Assembly (NCBI RefSeq): GCF_954871325.1
Contig: NC_088775.1
Location: 5,381,475 to 5,445,474, forward strand
DNA: 64,000 nucleotides
DNA from: Gordionus sp. m RMFG-2023
Lineage: Eukaryota > Nematomorpha > Gordioida > Chordodea > Parachordodidae
Direction: 5' to 3'
Below the pieces are notes generated by a model that saw only the letters and a list, made by a program, of their open reading frames with translations, did not search any database and had not been told where the DNA came from. The position numbers were made by a program, and so were the translations under genes. Within the stretch, counting starts at the first letter, position 1. Every line of letters starts with the position of its first letter. Shown here one piece after another: positions 25,432 through 39,423 of the stretch.

Positions 25432-25530
25432 TGCTAAACAGCTCAATTTGGACCGATTTTTAAAAATGATCTGATTAAGATCTTAGACAAAATAATATTA
25501 TCTAAGCACGATATAACCAGTTATTTAAAA
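25432..25530. mobile_element. Family A fragment
   Basis: GTGTTGCTAAACAGCTCAATTTGGACCG followed by GATCTTAGACAAAATAATATTATC matches the left half of family A. Confidence 0.5.
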
Positions 25531-25639
25531 CAGCGGCGAATATTTTAGCATTATAAAGAAAATAGTGAGATAACAATTTTGGTAAGCCAACAAATTAACC
25601 TTAATCTTTACTATCTTAAATCAAGTTAATGATATTTCT

Positions 25640-27220
25640 TAACATACAGTAGCTACCTTTCCGTGAGACTGGTTCAACAAAAATTACGGATGCTGCAAAT
25701 GTAGAAAACATAATTTATTCTTTCTGAACTATTTATATCAAAGTTTTCATACATCATCCAAAAAGATCCTGAATTAAATAAAATATACAAAAATACGCGA
25801 TATACATCACCCAGATTCAAAACGAAGTAGTATCTATTTAGGCAGATATGATGCTTGAATATATTTTAGATAAATATAACAAAAGTGAGATGTCTTTTAT
25901 TGGCTTGAGGGAGACAAAAGATACATAAGGTTGTGAGAACCTGAACATAATTATTTATATTTTTCTGGAGAAGTCCAATAAAATTTAATAGGGATTATTA
26001 ATTTACAGTGTCTTTCTGCTGAAAGCATAACTATTTGCATTGTAAAGCAACTTAAAATATTAATTCAACGAATATGATAAACCAAACATATGATGGTGCA
26101 AAGGTTATGTCTAGCCGAAATAGAGGAGTGCAAACCCTACTTCAAAAAAAAATTAATAAAAAAGTTCCTTTTATAGCTACAACCACATGGGCTCAAATTT
26201 GTATAATAATATTGTTATCATTTCTAATTTTTTTAAAATATTCAATGCATTGCATAATTTTTTAGGCGGTTTAACGTATCATGTTAATATGCAGGCCATA
26301 CTCTTAAGAGACTTTTCGACCAGAGCTGGAATGGTCATTTAGAAACATCTCGCATTATATATGTTAATTTTGAAGCTACTGGTAATGTATTAGTTTACTT
26401 TTCCAATGGAACTCTTAATTCAGAGGTTTCCACTCATGATTCTGTCGAAGCCTCTGGTCTTTAATCTCAATACGTTAATATAAATCACTTTATATTAGCC
26501 ATTATAATTTATGAGATAATAACAATAGATCCACTATATAAGTATCTAAGTAGGTACTCATCAAGTGGATGCTAAAAATTGTATTGATTCCACGTTCAAT
26601 ATATTAAAAAATATAAGAATAAAGGCTTAAAAACTTTTAGCAAAATTTAATCTCACTCCCCACAAATCGTCAAGCGTACGTAAAACGCCTCTAAATTTCC
26701 AAATTTTTTCAATCGAAACCAAATTACAATTCGATTGCGAAAAAGAATGGAATTATTATGAAATTATTGATTACTTTATTGATAATTTTTAGATAGATTT
26801 ACACAAGATGATTATAAAATTCTACTAAGTTTTAATGCATTGTCCCCCTTTGATAGTAATTATTTTATATCGGACAAAATGGCCCGATTAGAATAATTAT
26901 TAAACTTAAATATAGAAACTTTAAATCATGAAAAGAAAATAGCTAAAGGATTATTAGGTGCAGAAGTTAAAGAAATATATAATTTTGAAAATATCCTAAA
27001 TATTATGTACAAAAAAAATATCATTATGCATTTAGAGAATTGTATAAATGCTACTCAGCGGCCATCATCATTGGGGTACCAAAGGCTTTTTGTGTGGCTT
27101 CTTTCTCTATAATAAAGAGAGTTCTATCGATCACAAGAGGGTTGATGAAAGATCAAAGTAAGCAAAATTTAGTAATGATGGCTTATGGAAAAAAATTACA
27201 AAATTTATCCTTTAATTAAT
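25640..27220 (+). pseudogene. Decayed hAT-like transposase (ZMYM1/DUF4371 type)
   Basis: Broken plus-strand reading. At 26074 it gives NQTYDGAKVMSSRNRGVQ, matching the QSYDGASVMSG..GVQ block of ZMYM1-like hAT transposases. Further along are NIYKF-like and ENCINATQRPSS pieces. At about 27085-27190, VASFSIIKRVLSITRGLMK matches the C-terminal dimerisation block (ERSFSxLRRIKTYLRSTM). Many stops and frameshifts separate these pieces, so it is a dead copy. Non-autonomous families A, C and D in this window have 8-bp target duplications and could have been mobilised by relatives of it, which is inference. Confidence 0.7.
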
Positions 27221-29116
27221 TTATGTTAAAATTTAAAAATAAAAATCGTCCTATTATATTATAGTATTATTTTGTATGTTCATATTATAGTATTATTTTG
27301 TATTCATTTAACATTAATAATTTTTTAATAAAAATAGCAAAAAATTTATATGAATGCTCAGCGTCTATATGAGCGGGAGGGGTAGGAACAGTTTGCATCC
27401 TATTTTTTGAGGGGGTAGGGGGTAAGCTGCCTCAATGTGGGTAGGATAAATTTTTTGGGGGGTTATCTATTAAATTTTGAGATGAAATAGGACAAAATTT
27501 ATTGCTGTAAAAATTATTACTTTATATATTGCAAACAATCATACACATTGTTTTCCAAATAAACTATCCTTTTAAATGTAATTTAAAAGGTTTAGATATT
27601 TCAGCAAGCTCATAATGCCATAATAATTAATTCATTGTAAATAATGGAGGTTTTAATTGAATTTATTATCTAAAAAATAAATTATTTATATTCACAAAAT
27701 ATCGATAGTTGGTAGTAGAGATAGATTAATTTAAGTTATCCTTTATAAATTCTTTGAAAAGAGTATCAATAAATAGGTGAAAATAATGATAAAGAAACAC
27801 CGCCGCCAAAGGCGGTGGTAATTTTTATGGTAGGCAAAGGTTTTTGAAGGGGGTTTGCATCCAGTGAAAATCCTGTCAAGTAAACGCTGGATATACAACC
27901 AATTTTAAATGAATTACCACTCCACCAGGCCTTCTATTTAGAAACTATTTAACATGCCCAAGATCCGATATGCTATGAGTTCACGCACAACATTACATTT
28001 CATTACAAAGATTTGCTGCTCAAGAATGAGTTACACATCTATACAATGCTGGAGGATATCATCATTATAAAATTTTCCAACAAATCGTGATGCTAGGCCT
28101 CTCATCCTGGTAAAAATAGTGGATCATAATGAAGCCTTTTATTTCAAACAAGCTATTACTATAGCTATTTAACAAAGTAATTGCATTCGTATTTATGGTT
28201 ACATATAACAATGCAATTTAAAGAAAAATTATATTTAAAAAAAACTTATTTTAACCAGAGGAAATCGTACCAATGTTTTATGCATCGATGAAAATAAAAA
28301 GGAGTTAAGAATGATATTTAAATAAAAATTATAAATAAAATATATGTTAAATTACTAATTCATTAAAACTGCAAATTACAACATTTATCTCTCTATTATA
28401 TTGCATTTTTTTTTATAATTCCAAAATCTGTCTAATTTCCAAACCCGAAATATTCCATTGATATCTACATATATTCAATTTTGTACAAAATAAAAATTGG
28501 CGCGGAATATGCTTTCTAAAATTTTACCCACTAATCTCTTTTTACCAAATTAAAATTTTTTGACAAAAAAAAGAAATCTAAATTTGCAAAGCGAAAGGAA
28601 AACAAATCAAACACCCCCTACTCCCTCCAACTTTAATAAAATGACGTTAGTATCTTCACAACTATATCTCACCCCTGTAATTTCAATTCGTTTAATGTCA
28701 ATCTATCCCTTCTCTCCTCCTTCCGAGTAGAAATCATAAGGAATATGAGCAAACCTAATCTATTACAATCACCTTTTCCCTTTAAAATTTTAGTAAAGGT
28801 TTTTCCCCTAAATAACACAGACCTAAATGTCTATATCCAAATTACAATATACTTTTTATCTAGGCATAGGCATATATTAAATTCGTTTATAGTATCAAAC
28901 AAAACTCGGGAAAAGATTAACCAAATGACCAAGAAAAAAACAAAAGGCTATAAATGATGAAAAACTCTCCTTCATTTTTTTTATCCCTAAATTTTAAGTT
29001 TTCATTTGGTTTTACCATAATTACAACATTACTTAATTTATAAATAAATATAGCGTCACATTGATTCATAAATTTATAATATTTATTCATTTGAATTATG
29101 CAGAGGTTTAAATTAT
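27221..29116. other. Spacer with repeats, no gene recognised
   Basis: G-rich text at 27370-27470 is echoed at 63290-63340. A perfect small hairpin, CACCGCCGCCAAAGGCGGTGG, is at about 27799. Coding-like scraps at 27960-28140 are interrupted. An open frame at 28745-28957 has no recognisable product. This is the 3' flank of the unknown gene on the minus strand. Confidence 0.5.
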
Positions 29117-30105
29117 TTACGTTACTACATTATCCGAAATACTTTCAATACTACTATTATACGCTTTCTCGTCAAATGGAAATGTTCTATTTAAATATTT
29201 AAGATCCTCATATGCTTCATGGTCGGAATACTTCCAAGTTGTGAAATCCTTCATGTCATAGGTAACTTTTTGGGATTCGCTGTCAAAAGTATACTTAAAT
29301 TTTAGATCATAATTGAAATTGTAATCAAAATCGTAGTAGACTTCATAGTAATGTTTTAGATAAGTTATGATCAATTCCTTCCTGTGCTTCAGTAAACATC
29401 GCTTCCACTCTAGTTTGGCTAGATCGAGATACTTATTAAAATTTATGCTGATTTTGTTGGCGAGAGCATTTGCTTGCATAAATTTCTCCCGTTTAATTTT
29501 AATGGGCATTTTGATTGGAATCGACTTTTCTGGAATGACAGATTTTTTTATCGTCGACTCATTCGATAATCGATATAATCGATCATCCCTAGGTATCATT
29601 TCACCCGTTACCAGTTTATTTTCCGAAGCTGATTTTACAAAATAGAGAGATCCAAGTTCTGAGTCATCTTTATTTGTTTCTAGAATGCTATCGCATTGAC
29701 TATCGTAGGAATCCTCGCTGTAATTTATACTTTCCAACTCTTCGACTACTATTTTGACATTTCCAGCCACCTTGCTTGAATTCTCCAATATTGGCGTATC
29801 GGATTTATGTTTTTTCTTTTTGTCGTCTGATCCGTAATTTCTATAAATTACTGTATAACAATCATCTTTAAAAATCTTGGGCACGTATTTAAAATCCTCC
29901 AAGACTTCGATCAGAACATCATCAGGAGGAACGAATGGGCATCTCATTTCCTTTTGTCTCCAAGGCACATATTTAGAAGGCCTAAATTCTTTACGAATAT
30001 TTATGTTTAGTTATAATGACATATAATATACCTACCTAAAACTAACAAATCATAAAAATGCAAATTGAAATGTCTTTGAATACAAATCAGCTGGTGATAT
30101 GACAT
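29117..30105 (-). CDS. Unrecognised 313-residue protein
   Basis: Exon 2 (29988-29117) holds a 290-codon open frame ending in TAA. Its acceptor AAAG enters in phase 1. A short exon 1 (30105-30036, MSYHQLICIQRHFNLHFYDL...) ends at a GT in phase 1 and leaves a 47-bp intron, so the two join cleanly. The protein has an aromatic, charged N-terminal block (RPSKYVPWRQKEMRCPFVPP), a K/S/D-rich middle and a C-terminal block rich in Y, D and F (HYYEVYYDFDYNF). No signal peptide, membrane segment or known motif is visible and I do not recognise the family. Exon 1 overlaps a small palindrome (30087-30192), so the start is uncertain. A GT at the stop (AACGTAAAT) means a further 3' exon is possible. Confidence 0.6.
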
Positions 30106-30192
30106 TTTGGTTTCTAATATAAGAATTTTTATTTAAAAACTAAAAAATAATCTTAATTTAATTTTGGTAAAATGACGTATCACCTGCTGATC
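30087..30192. repeat. Short palindromic element next to the unknown gene's start
   Basis: ATCAGCTGGTGATATGACATTTTGG (about 30087) is mirrored by TAAAATGACGTATCACCTGCTGATC (about 30168). It is followed by a 22-G run (30201-30222) and GGCTCGAGCCCCC, a typical transposon-end composition. Confidence 0.55.
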
Positions 30193-30966
30193 AATAAAAT
30201 GGGGGGGGGGGGGGGGGGGGGGCTCGAGCCCCCTAAAAAATTAAAAGAACCTAGAAATTTTGAAAAATTTTTTTTTTACCTAAAAAAGCATTTTATTGTA
30301 AAGGCTAATGACACCTTATTGATACACATTAAAATGAATATTTTGTTTAGGCGGTTTATATGTCTTTGACTAGTAGAGTCGTGGGAAGGGGGGGGGGAGA
30401 GCAAAGAGGTCCAAGCTCTCACTTTGAAAAGCCTCATATTTGCATATTTTCTTTAAAAATTATTATTTATTGCTAATATAGCCAAAATATTCTGTTTTTT
30501 TGATAATTTTAAACAATATTTCATTTTTTATGTCAATCTTATGTAAAATTTCATGTTTTTTTACCTCATTTTAGGAAAAATTCTGGTTTTTTTGCTCATT
30601 TAACAATACAATACTATTTCTTACTTTTTAAAATTTTCAGAGTGATATCCTTGAAGTTAAAAAGTAGGGATCCAACTGTCATTAGTTTTAGTTATATTCA
30701 AAATTTAAAAAAAAAATTAATATAAAAACTCACTAAAATATATACAATAGATTATGATAAGAATACCGATCACAACAATTGCAAATAAGAAGAAAATTAA
30801 ACCACCTGATTGAAGAAAAATGATCAATGATTAAATATGTAATATTTAATAAATTATTTGTTATAGCAATTTTATTTCTTTTTGACATTTAAAAAAACAC
30901 AAATTATATTAAATTTGTATAACATTCTAAAAACAAAAATTGTGTATCTTTATTTCTCTTTTCTAA

Positions 30967-31590
30967 GTTATGCCTAATTTATAATAAACGCGTTATGTTC
31001 GAGCGTTGCATTATTAAACGCAGCGTTTTTACAAAATAAGCCAATTAAAGAGGTATAAATTTATAAATACGAAGAGTTATGATGATAACGCTACGATAAA
31101 ATTTGAAAAACATCTGTTGCGATGTGTTGATAAAAAAATATGTGAATTTTATAAAAAGGTATATGATTTTACTTAATTATTATATAAAATAATTATTCCT
31201 ATTAACTTTAGCTTAAATTAGATTTTAAATCTGAATCAGCTGTATAAAGCTGTGTTTATATAGTAAGCGCGTTAATAAGCGTTATTACAAAGTAAAGCCA
31301 ATTAAAGAGGTATAAATTTATAAATGAAGCGGTATGATGATAACGCTACGATAAAATTTGAAAAACATCTGTTGCGACGTGTTGATAAAAAAAATACGCG
31401 ATACTATTATAAAAATTATATAGCTAATTCGTTAAAAAGGGTATATGATTTTTCTTAAATGTTATAAATATTTATCTCTATTTTAGCTTTATCTTATATT
31501 AGTTTTTAAAACTGAATCAGCTCTAATAACGCTGCGTTAAATAACGCAACGCTCAAACATAACGCGTTTACTATAAATTAAGCCTTAATG
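30967..31590. mobile_element. Family B element, tandemly doubled
   Basis: Left end TTATGCCTAATTTATAATAAACGCG, right end CGCGTTTACTATAAATTAAGCC. Inside, a block of about 115 bp (from AAGCCAATTAAAGAGGTATAAATTTATAAAT to CATCTGTTGCGA) occurs twice, at about 31033 and 31283. This suggests two fused copies. Confidence 0.7.
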
Positions 31591-31609
31591 ACTAATGATT
31601 AATATAATT

Positions 31610-32699
31610 GCAAAAATGTTTGAAACTCCTCATATAAACCTATTCCTCAAAAACAAATACGATTCGATGTTCAATTCTTTTAAGCGAATCAAATACTTTA
31701 TTATTAGTACATTCGCGTGAATAGTGAAATATTATATTTTCTAATTCTATTTGGAATAATTAAATTATTTCATTCGTTTAAGAGAATCATGTGGTGATTT
31801 CGATTGGGAATACACAATCTGCATTCACAGTTAGCGCGAATTAGCGGCGAAGTACACAAAATATGCAGAATTAACATAGGATGACCGAGTTTTGGCGTAT
31901 TTATAATAAGACCGGACCCTTATTTACTTCTCGGACACTATATTTATTTTTATTTTGTTTTTAAAATTTAAACTTCTTGTTTTTATTAATATTTAAACGA
32001 TCTTTATAAATATAGTGATATTTTCCCAGCGTTTTTAATGTTGTTGTTAAGATTTAAATTTAATTTTTAAAAATAAATTTCTGACCAAGATGGGCCAGTT
32101 GTTTAAAATAATTTGGCGATTTAAACAGGGCAAAGAATAAAGAAAAATCGGAAAATTTCTCAAGGTAAGGTTTAACAAAAATGAACGTTTAATGCAAAAG
32201 CTTTTTCTTAGGGGGAAGTTACAAAAAAATTATATTCATTTTTATTCAGGATTTCCATTTAATATGATAAAAATAATTTGTATACACCATTTTCACAGTA
32301 CTGAAATCTGAATGAAGGATGTAGAATTTTTTTTTCCTATCTAAAAATCTTGAGGAGGGTGTGTCGGCCTGCTATTTCTAAAAATCAGATTTTTTAATAA
32401 TGATATTTTGGCATCCATGGTTTATTTAATCATTGTAAATATAGATTATAATTCATGATTAATAAAGTTCTTTCTTTCTTTCTTTCTTTTATAAAAAACG
32501 CATTCATAAAATGATTCAAAAGCTATTGAGATAATGGCACTATATATCGAAGAAAGCACATTGAAGCACATTATACAGAGGAGTTAAGAATTATTCTTGA
32601 ATCTACCAAGTTTAGTCTATTTTTTGTTAAAATTTGGAATTAATTTTTTTTTCCTACTTATGGATAGGTTAAAATATAAATTTGATTTATAATAAATAT
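31610..32699 (+). repeat. Repeat unit X, copy 1
   Basis: It matches 36000-37434 in the same orientation (CCTCATATAAACCTATTCC, TTAGCGCGAATT, GAGGGTGTGTCG.CCTGCTATTT, GGCATCCATGGTTT). It contains AATAAAGTT followed by (CTTT)5 at 32470-32490, a tail-like feature as in some LINE or SINE 3' ends. The part after the tail also matches 40985-41246. Confidence 0.75.
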
Positions 32700-32818
32700 C
32701 AAACCTGCAAAGGCTCCATTTTTACGGCCTGGCCAGGCACGGATTTTTTAAAAATAAAAATTTTAGCCCTGCCTGGTATATTTAAAACATTGAAAAAAGG
32801 TGGGCCTGCAGGTCTCTG
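32700..32818. mobile_element. Family C hAT-like element, with empty site known
   Basis: It starts CAAACCTGCAAAGG and ends GGCCTGCAGGTCTCTG. The left flank ATAAATAT and right flank TTAAATAT form an 8-bp duplication with one mismatch. The sister repeat copy at 41246-41253 has a single ATAAATAT and no insert, so the element's exact ends are defined. Confidence 0.8.
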
Positions 32819-33150
32819 TTAAATATATAAAATTATCTTTATAATTTGCATTTTCGGAATTTTTTAAAAAATTTGCCTTTATTACGCCCTCTAGCGAATA
32901 AATATATTTTATGTTTTCTCTTTATTAATCTTTAATAAAAACATAATAGCTTATTTATAAATATTTTAAATAAATATGATAAAAATATAATCAATAAATG
33001 AAGGATTCTTGCAAAAAAAAATCATTTTAATAAAACATATGATTAAAATTCATATTAATAAGTTTACAAAAGTAATAATAGAAAAAAATATATTGGTATA
33101 TATATAATAATATTACTTTCATTGTAGCACCATATTTTTCGGTATTAGAG
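32819..33150 (+). repeat. Left arm of large inverted repeat (unit T)
   Basis: TTAAATATATAAAATTATCTTTATAATTTG ... GCCCTCTAGCGAATAAATATATTTTATG ... AATAAGTTTACAAAAGTAATAATAG. The arm is mirrored at 34190-34545. Direct copies are at 37558-37870 and 41247-41530, and a diverged one at 59455-59600. Confidence 0.75.
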
Positions 33151-33439
33151 TTAACTGGACGTAGTGATTCTCGAAGTCAACTAATTTCATATTAGTTCAT
33201 GTTTAAATTTTTTTTACAAATAAATTTATTTAAAAAAAAATAATAAAACAAAATTATAAACTTTTCTTATATTTTTCATCCAGGACATTAATTAAGTAAT
33301 TAAACATTTACAAATGGAAATTTTTTAATCTATATTAATTTTAAAAAAAGTGTGATGTGTGTAAAAAAAAGTGTGATGTGTGTAAAAAAAACTTTCTTCT
33401 TCTGTCGGCATTGTTCCTTTACCCTCACTATTTTTTCAA

Positions 33440-33650
33440 CCAGGTTTTGTTACATTCTTTACTTTTACAATAACATCAATTCAGCATAACAAAGTGAATA
33501 AGTGGGCTAAGGGAAAGGTACTAGCTCATATAGGATCGAGATTAAATGAAATATTACCAATAAAAGAGGTTACCCTTATTGGACATAATGATGAAATTAG
33601 GAGAAAAAATGTAAAGGATAATATGGGTGTTCTTAAACATTGATATGGGT
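33440..33650 (+). pseudogene. LINE-derived coding scrap, copy 1
   Basis: Plus-strand reading gives SRLNEILPIKEVTLIGHNDE and following residues. The same text occurs on the minus strand at 38680-38520, next to LINE endonuclease- and RT-like pieces, so it is probably part of the same LINE family. It is truncated. Confidence 0.5.
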
Positions 33651-34189
33651 TTTTGTTTTCCCTATAATATGATAGTTTATAAAAGCCTCATATTGTAATT
33701 TAAATTAATGTTGAGTAAACACCGATACTTTGTAGTATAAAAAGTTTTTAAAAAAATGACGGAATTAATGTACTTATGGTATAATATCACAGTGTAACAT
33801 GTATATGAAAAGTTGTAAACTTATTATGTAGCTGCTGTGTATTTGGAAAGTACAGAAATATGTGATTTAATGTATAATTATATTGCTGAAAATGGCATTA
33901 AAAAATTTTTTTTTTTAATAATTTTATTATGTTCAAATAAGAACATTGATGCATTATATCTGTCTTATGGTATTTTGCTGAATTGAGGTTATTGTTAAAG
34001 TGAAAAATGGTGAAAAAAAAACCTTGTTAAAAATAGTGAAGGGTCACTGAGTACCGACAAAAGAAGAAACCCCCCCCCCCTTCCCCGTTTTTTTTACACA
34101 AGGTTTAAATAAATAAAAATATAAGTGTTATTATTTTTTTAAAAGAAAATTTTTTTATAAAAAAAAATTAATTATGAATACTAATTCAA

Positions 34190-34545
34190 AATTAGTGGAC
34201 TTAGATGAACATTATCTACAGGTTACTCTTATTCCAAAGAACATTTACATAGAAAGTAATATTATTGTATATACCAATATATTTTATTCTATTATTACTA
34301 TTGGAAACTTATTAATGTGAATGTTTTAATCATATGTTTTATTTAATGACATATTTTTTTTGCAAAATTTCGCATTTATTGATCATATTTTTTTTAAATA
34401 TTGAAAAATAAACTATTAGGTTTTTATTGAAGATTAATAAATAGAATATTAAAATATATTTTCGCTAGAGGGCGTAATATAGACAAATTTTTTTAAAAAT
34501 TTTGAAAATACAAATTGTAAAGATAATTTTATATATTTAAAAGAG
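34190..34545 (-). repeat. Right arm of large inverted repeat (unit T)
   Basis: Inverted counterpart of 32819-33150. It is followed at 34546-34600 by the mirror image of the right half of family C, so the inverted copy includes part of that insertion. Confidence 0.7.
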
Positions 34546-35189
34546 TGCAAGCCCATTTTAATTTTTTAAAAATACCCAGTACTATTTTTTTAATATATAT
34601 ACTTCATTATAACGTAGCCGTCAATCAAAGAATATTGCATATTTTTGATTGGTCGGAAATAAACAAATATTGAATATTACATATTTTTGATTGGTCGGAA
34701 ATAAATAAATATAACAATAATATATATTATTATGATATTCGATATTTTAATTTTTCTCTCACGTGATCTTTTTTTTATAATATACTTTATGGAATTACTC
34801 TGAAAATTATATTGATAAAAGAGATATTTATTCTTGCAGTTAAAATTAGATATTAAGATAGTAAGAAGTGTTATATAAAAGTAAGATATTGTTATCAGAT
34901 TGACCAGGATTCTTATCCCAGTTGAGTGTGAATGATTTACTAAAAACCTAAAGGTTCAAAAAATATTATTAAATATTCATACAAAAAATAAAAATAAAAA
35001 TAAAAATAAAACACAACGCAGTGCAGCTAAAAAAAAATTTAAATTATATAAGAAAACTATGCTATGTTTTTTAATTTTAATTTTAATAATTGGCCTAATA
35101 TATTTAGAGAAAGTTCTACTCCACAAAAATTTTTATTATAAAGTTCTTAATAAGAAATTTGATGAATTATATCTAACAATTTAATTATA

Positions 35190-35460
35190 AAACCATGGAA
35201 AAATTTACAAAAAAATTGAAAAAGATTTGTTCGTTGTGGATGATTGTATAATGCGGGGAAATAGGGCCATAATTCTTTTGAAATTACGTGGTAAAATTGT
35301 GAATTTAAAGGTCGGGATAAAATGAAATCGTGGGCTCATGAATATTGAAAAAATTACAAAGAAATGTATTCCTTATAATTCGTGTGCCGCTATGCCCCGT
35401 ATATCAAATCAAATCAAAAAGACCTTGGGAGAGTATCCACTTGAATTTTTTTGATTTGAA
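35190..35460 (+). mobile_element. Gypsy-type LTR retroelement fossil, integrase region
   Basis: Plus-strand residues DDCIMRGNRAII, CAAMPR and GEYPLEF recall the start of Gypsy-family integrases (zinc-binding region running into the core). It is a broken, isolated pol fragment of old appearance, and no LTR pair was found around it. Confidence 0.5.
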
Positions 35461-35489
35461 TAAAAAATCATACATTTTTAGTATATAGC

Positions 35490-35999
35490 TTATAAAGATT
35501 TTAAGGGAATGATAGTCAGAAGAAATACTGATCTTATCTATGGATAGACTCGTCGTTAAGCTTTCTGAGCTTCCTCGATCAAGGTCCCAAACTCTCTGGG
35601 CCAGCTGCCATTAAAAATAAGATGATTTTTTTTGTAATTAATAATATAATCATGCTCTCACATTAATCTATGTATGTGCTTGGTTTTTTTTAAAAATACG
35701 TATCATGTAAAAGTAGTGAACAGCGGCAGCGCGTTTAGCCGCCTATTTATTATATGGTTACCAAACTATACTTTTTCTCTAAATCGAGTTGTGATCAAAA
35801 TCTTAATTTTAGAGCTCCGCTCCATCATTCACCTATTTTACATGTTAAGATAATATTTTTAAATATGATATTCTTATTATTGTCAACCGGGTCAAATAAT
35901 TTAAGAACCGGAAGGGGTATTGTATATATATATATAAGGGATGTACTGTGAGGAGGGGAGGCTATGGTAGAGTAGCCCCACCCCCGATAATTTTTTTGC
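35490..35999 (+). repeat. Dispersed repeat, copy 1 of a pair with 45690-46080
   Basis: Shared text includes TCTGGGCCAGCTGCCATTAAAAA, ACAGCGGCAG, GATCAAAATCTTAATTTTAGAG and CAACCGGGTCAAATA. Same orientation, diverged. Two overlapping open frames here are not conserved and are rejected. Confidence 0.7.
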
Positions 36000-37434
<1,435 letters not shown>

Positions 37435-37557
37435 CAAACCTGCAGAGGTACCATTTTTACGGCCCGGCCAAGCACGGATTTTTTAGAAATAAAAATTTCA
37501 GCCTGGCCTGTTTATTTTTAAAAAATTAAAATAAGGCTGGGCCTGCAAGTGTCTTTG
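37435..37557. mobile_element. Family C hAT-like element, copy in repeat X2
   Basis: CAAACCTGCAGAGG ... GGCCTGCAAGTGTCTTTG, flanked by the same ATAAATAT/TTAAATAT pair as 32700-32818. Both copies therefore descend from one insertion that preceded duplication of the unit. Confidence 0.8.
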
Positions 37558-37870
37558 TTAAATATATAAAATTATCTTTATAATTTGTATTTTCAAAATT
37601 TTTTTAAAAAATTTGTCTATGTTACGTCCTCTAGCGAATAAATATATTTTATATATTCTATTTATTAATCTTCAATAAAAACCTAACAGTTTATTTTTCA
37701 ATATTTTAAATAAATATGATAAAAAATATGATCAATAAATGCGAAATTTTGCAAAAAAAATAAATATCATTAAATATATGATTAAAACATTCATATTAAT
37801 AAGTTTACAATAGTAATAATAGAATAAAATATATTGGTATATACATTAATATTACTTTCTATATAAATGT
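37558..37870 (+). repeat. Unit T arm, second direct copy
   Basis: Direct copy of 32819-33150. What follows (37870-38650) is the reverse complement of 34230-33440, so the interior is flipped relative to copy 1. Confidence 0.7.
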
Positions 37871-38280
37871 TTTTGGGTATTAAGGTCACTTGTATATAAC
37901 ATTAATCCAAGTCCACTAATTTTGAATTAGTATTCATAATTAATTATTTTTTATAAAAAAATAATAAACCACACTTATATTTTTATTTATTAAATCCTTG
38001 TGTAAAAAAAACGGGGAAGGGGGGAGGGCTTTCTTCTTTTGTCGGCACTCAATAAACCTTCACTATTTTCAACAAGGTTTTTTTTTTAACCATTTTTCAC
38101 TTTAACAATAACCTCAATTCAGCTAAATACCATAAGACAGATATAATGCATCAATGTTCTTATTTGAACATAATAAAATTATAATTAATTTTAAAAAAAA
38201 ATTTTTTAATGCCATTTTCAGCAATATCACATATTTCTGTACTTTCCAAGTACACAGTAGCTACATGATAAATTTACAAT

Positions 38281-39081
38281 TTTTCATATACATGTTACAC
38301 AGTTCTGCAAAAATTCCATCAGCTCCAGCAGCTTTATGCATTTTTAGACGTTTGATGGCACCGACTATATTGGACTTGTTCAAATTCTGACATACCATAA
38401 GTACATTAATTCCGTCATTTTTTTAAAAAACTTTTTATACTACAAAGTATCGGTGTTTACTCAACATTAATTTAAATTACAATATGAGGCTTTTATAAAC
38501 TATCATATTATAGGGAAAACAAAAACCCATATCAATGTTTAAGAACACCCATATTATCCTTTACATTTTTTCTCCTAATTTCATCATTATGTCCAATAAG
38601 GGTAACCTCTTTTATTGGTAATATTTCATTTAATCTCGATCCTTACCTTTCTCTTAATCCACTTATTCACTTTGTTATCAAATAAACGTGCCCAAACTAT
38701 TTGGCCCACACTAAATTTGATATTTTGATTCACTGAGCTTTACCCATTATTTATTTTTTTAAACTTTAATAAATCAAACGGAACTTTGGTTCTACCGCCA
38801 AGAAACACGAAGGAGTGATACCTTCTCGGTTTGGAGAATTGAGATAATACAATTGAGACATAACTTATTTCTTTTCCAGCCTTTCTTAGCCAATTCTTCA
38901 CAGCCGCCACCCTATCAACTTGTCGATTAGAGCTGGGATGATGTGGTGGTGAAAATGTGTTTGATGTGATTCGGCACAAAACTATTATAAAATCATCACT
39001 TATAAAGGCTGAGTCTCCATAGGAAAAAATATTAGGACTAATAGAAACAGTTTCATCAAAACACAAAGTTTTGTCTAACAC
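38281..39081 (-). pseudogene. Decayed LINE: endonuclease end and start of reverse transcriptase
   Basis: Reading the minus strand from 39081 gives an open frame of about 113 codons. Its early part (DSAFISDDFIIVLCRI) resembles the SDHxxVxAxL end of APE-type LINE endonucleases. At 38395-38281 it reads NIVGAIKRLKMHKAAGADGI, the first RT block (LKxxKAxGxDGI) of non-LTR elements. Stops and frameshifts separate the pieces. The clade is not resolved; CR1-like is a guess. Confidence 0.55.
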
Positions 39082-39423
39082 ATCCGCAATTATTGGAATT
39101 ACAAATGATGATTTTTTTTAAATCTTTATCAAATGTATAATAATTATAAAGGAAATATATAATATGAAAAACAAAAAAAGCAACAATTAATGTGTTAGTT
39201 ATATTAAATTCATTAAATTATTTTATTAAGAACTTTATAATAAAAAAAATCTTTAAGTAGTTAAACTTTGCTAAACATATCAAGCCGATTATTATAATTA
39301 AAATTAAAAACAATCGCATCGTTTTTTTAAAAAATTACTTTACAAAACTTTGGTTTCTTTGTATCTTTGTATGTATATTTAATAATATTTTTTTTTAACC
39401 TTTAGGTTTTAAGTAAATCACAG

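Noticed and set aside
27360-27480. G-rich patch as a quadruplex-type regulatory site
   Set aside because: Similar text recurs at 63290-63370, so it is more simply explained as a dispersed repeat.
29367-29645. Plus-strand open frame of 92 codons
   Set aside because: Antisense to the 290-codon minus-strand exon and without recognisable content.
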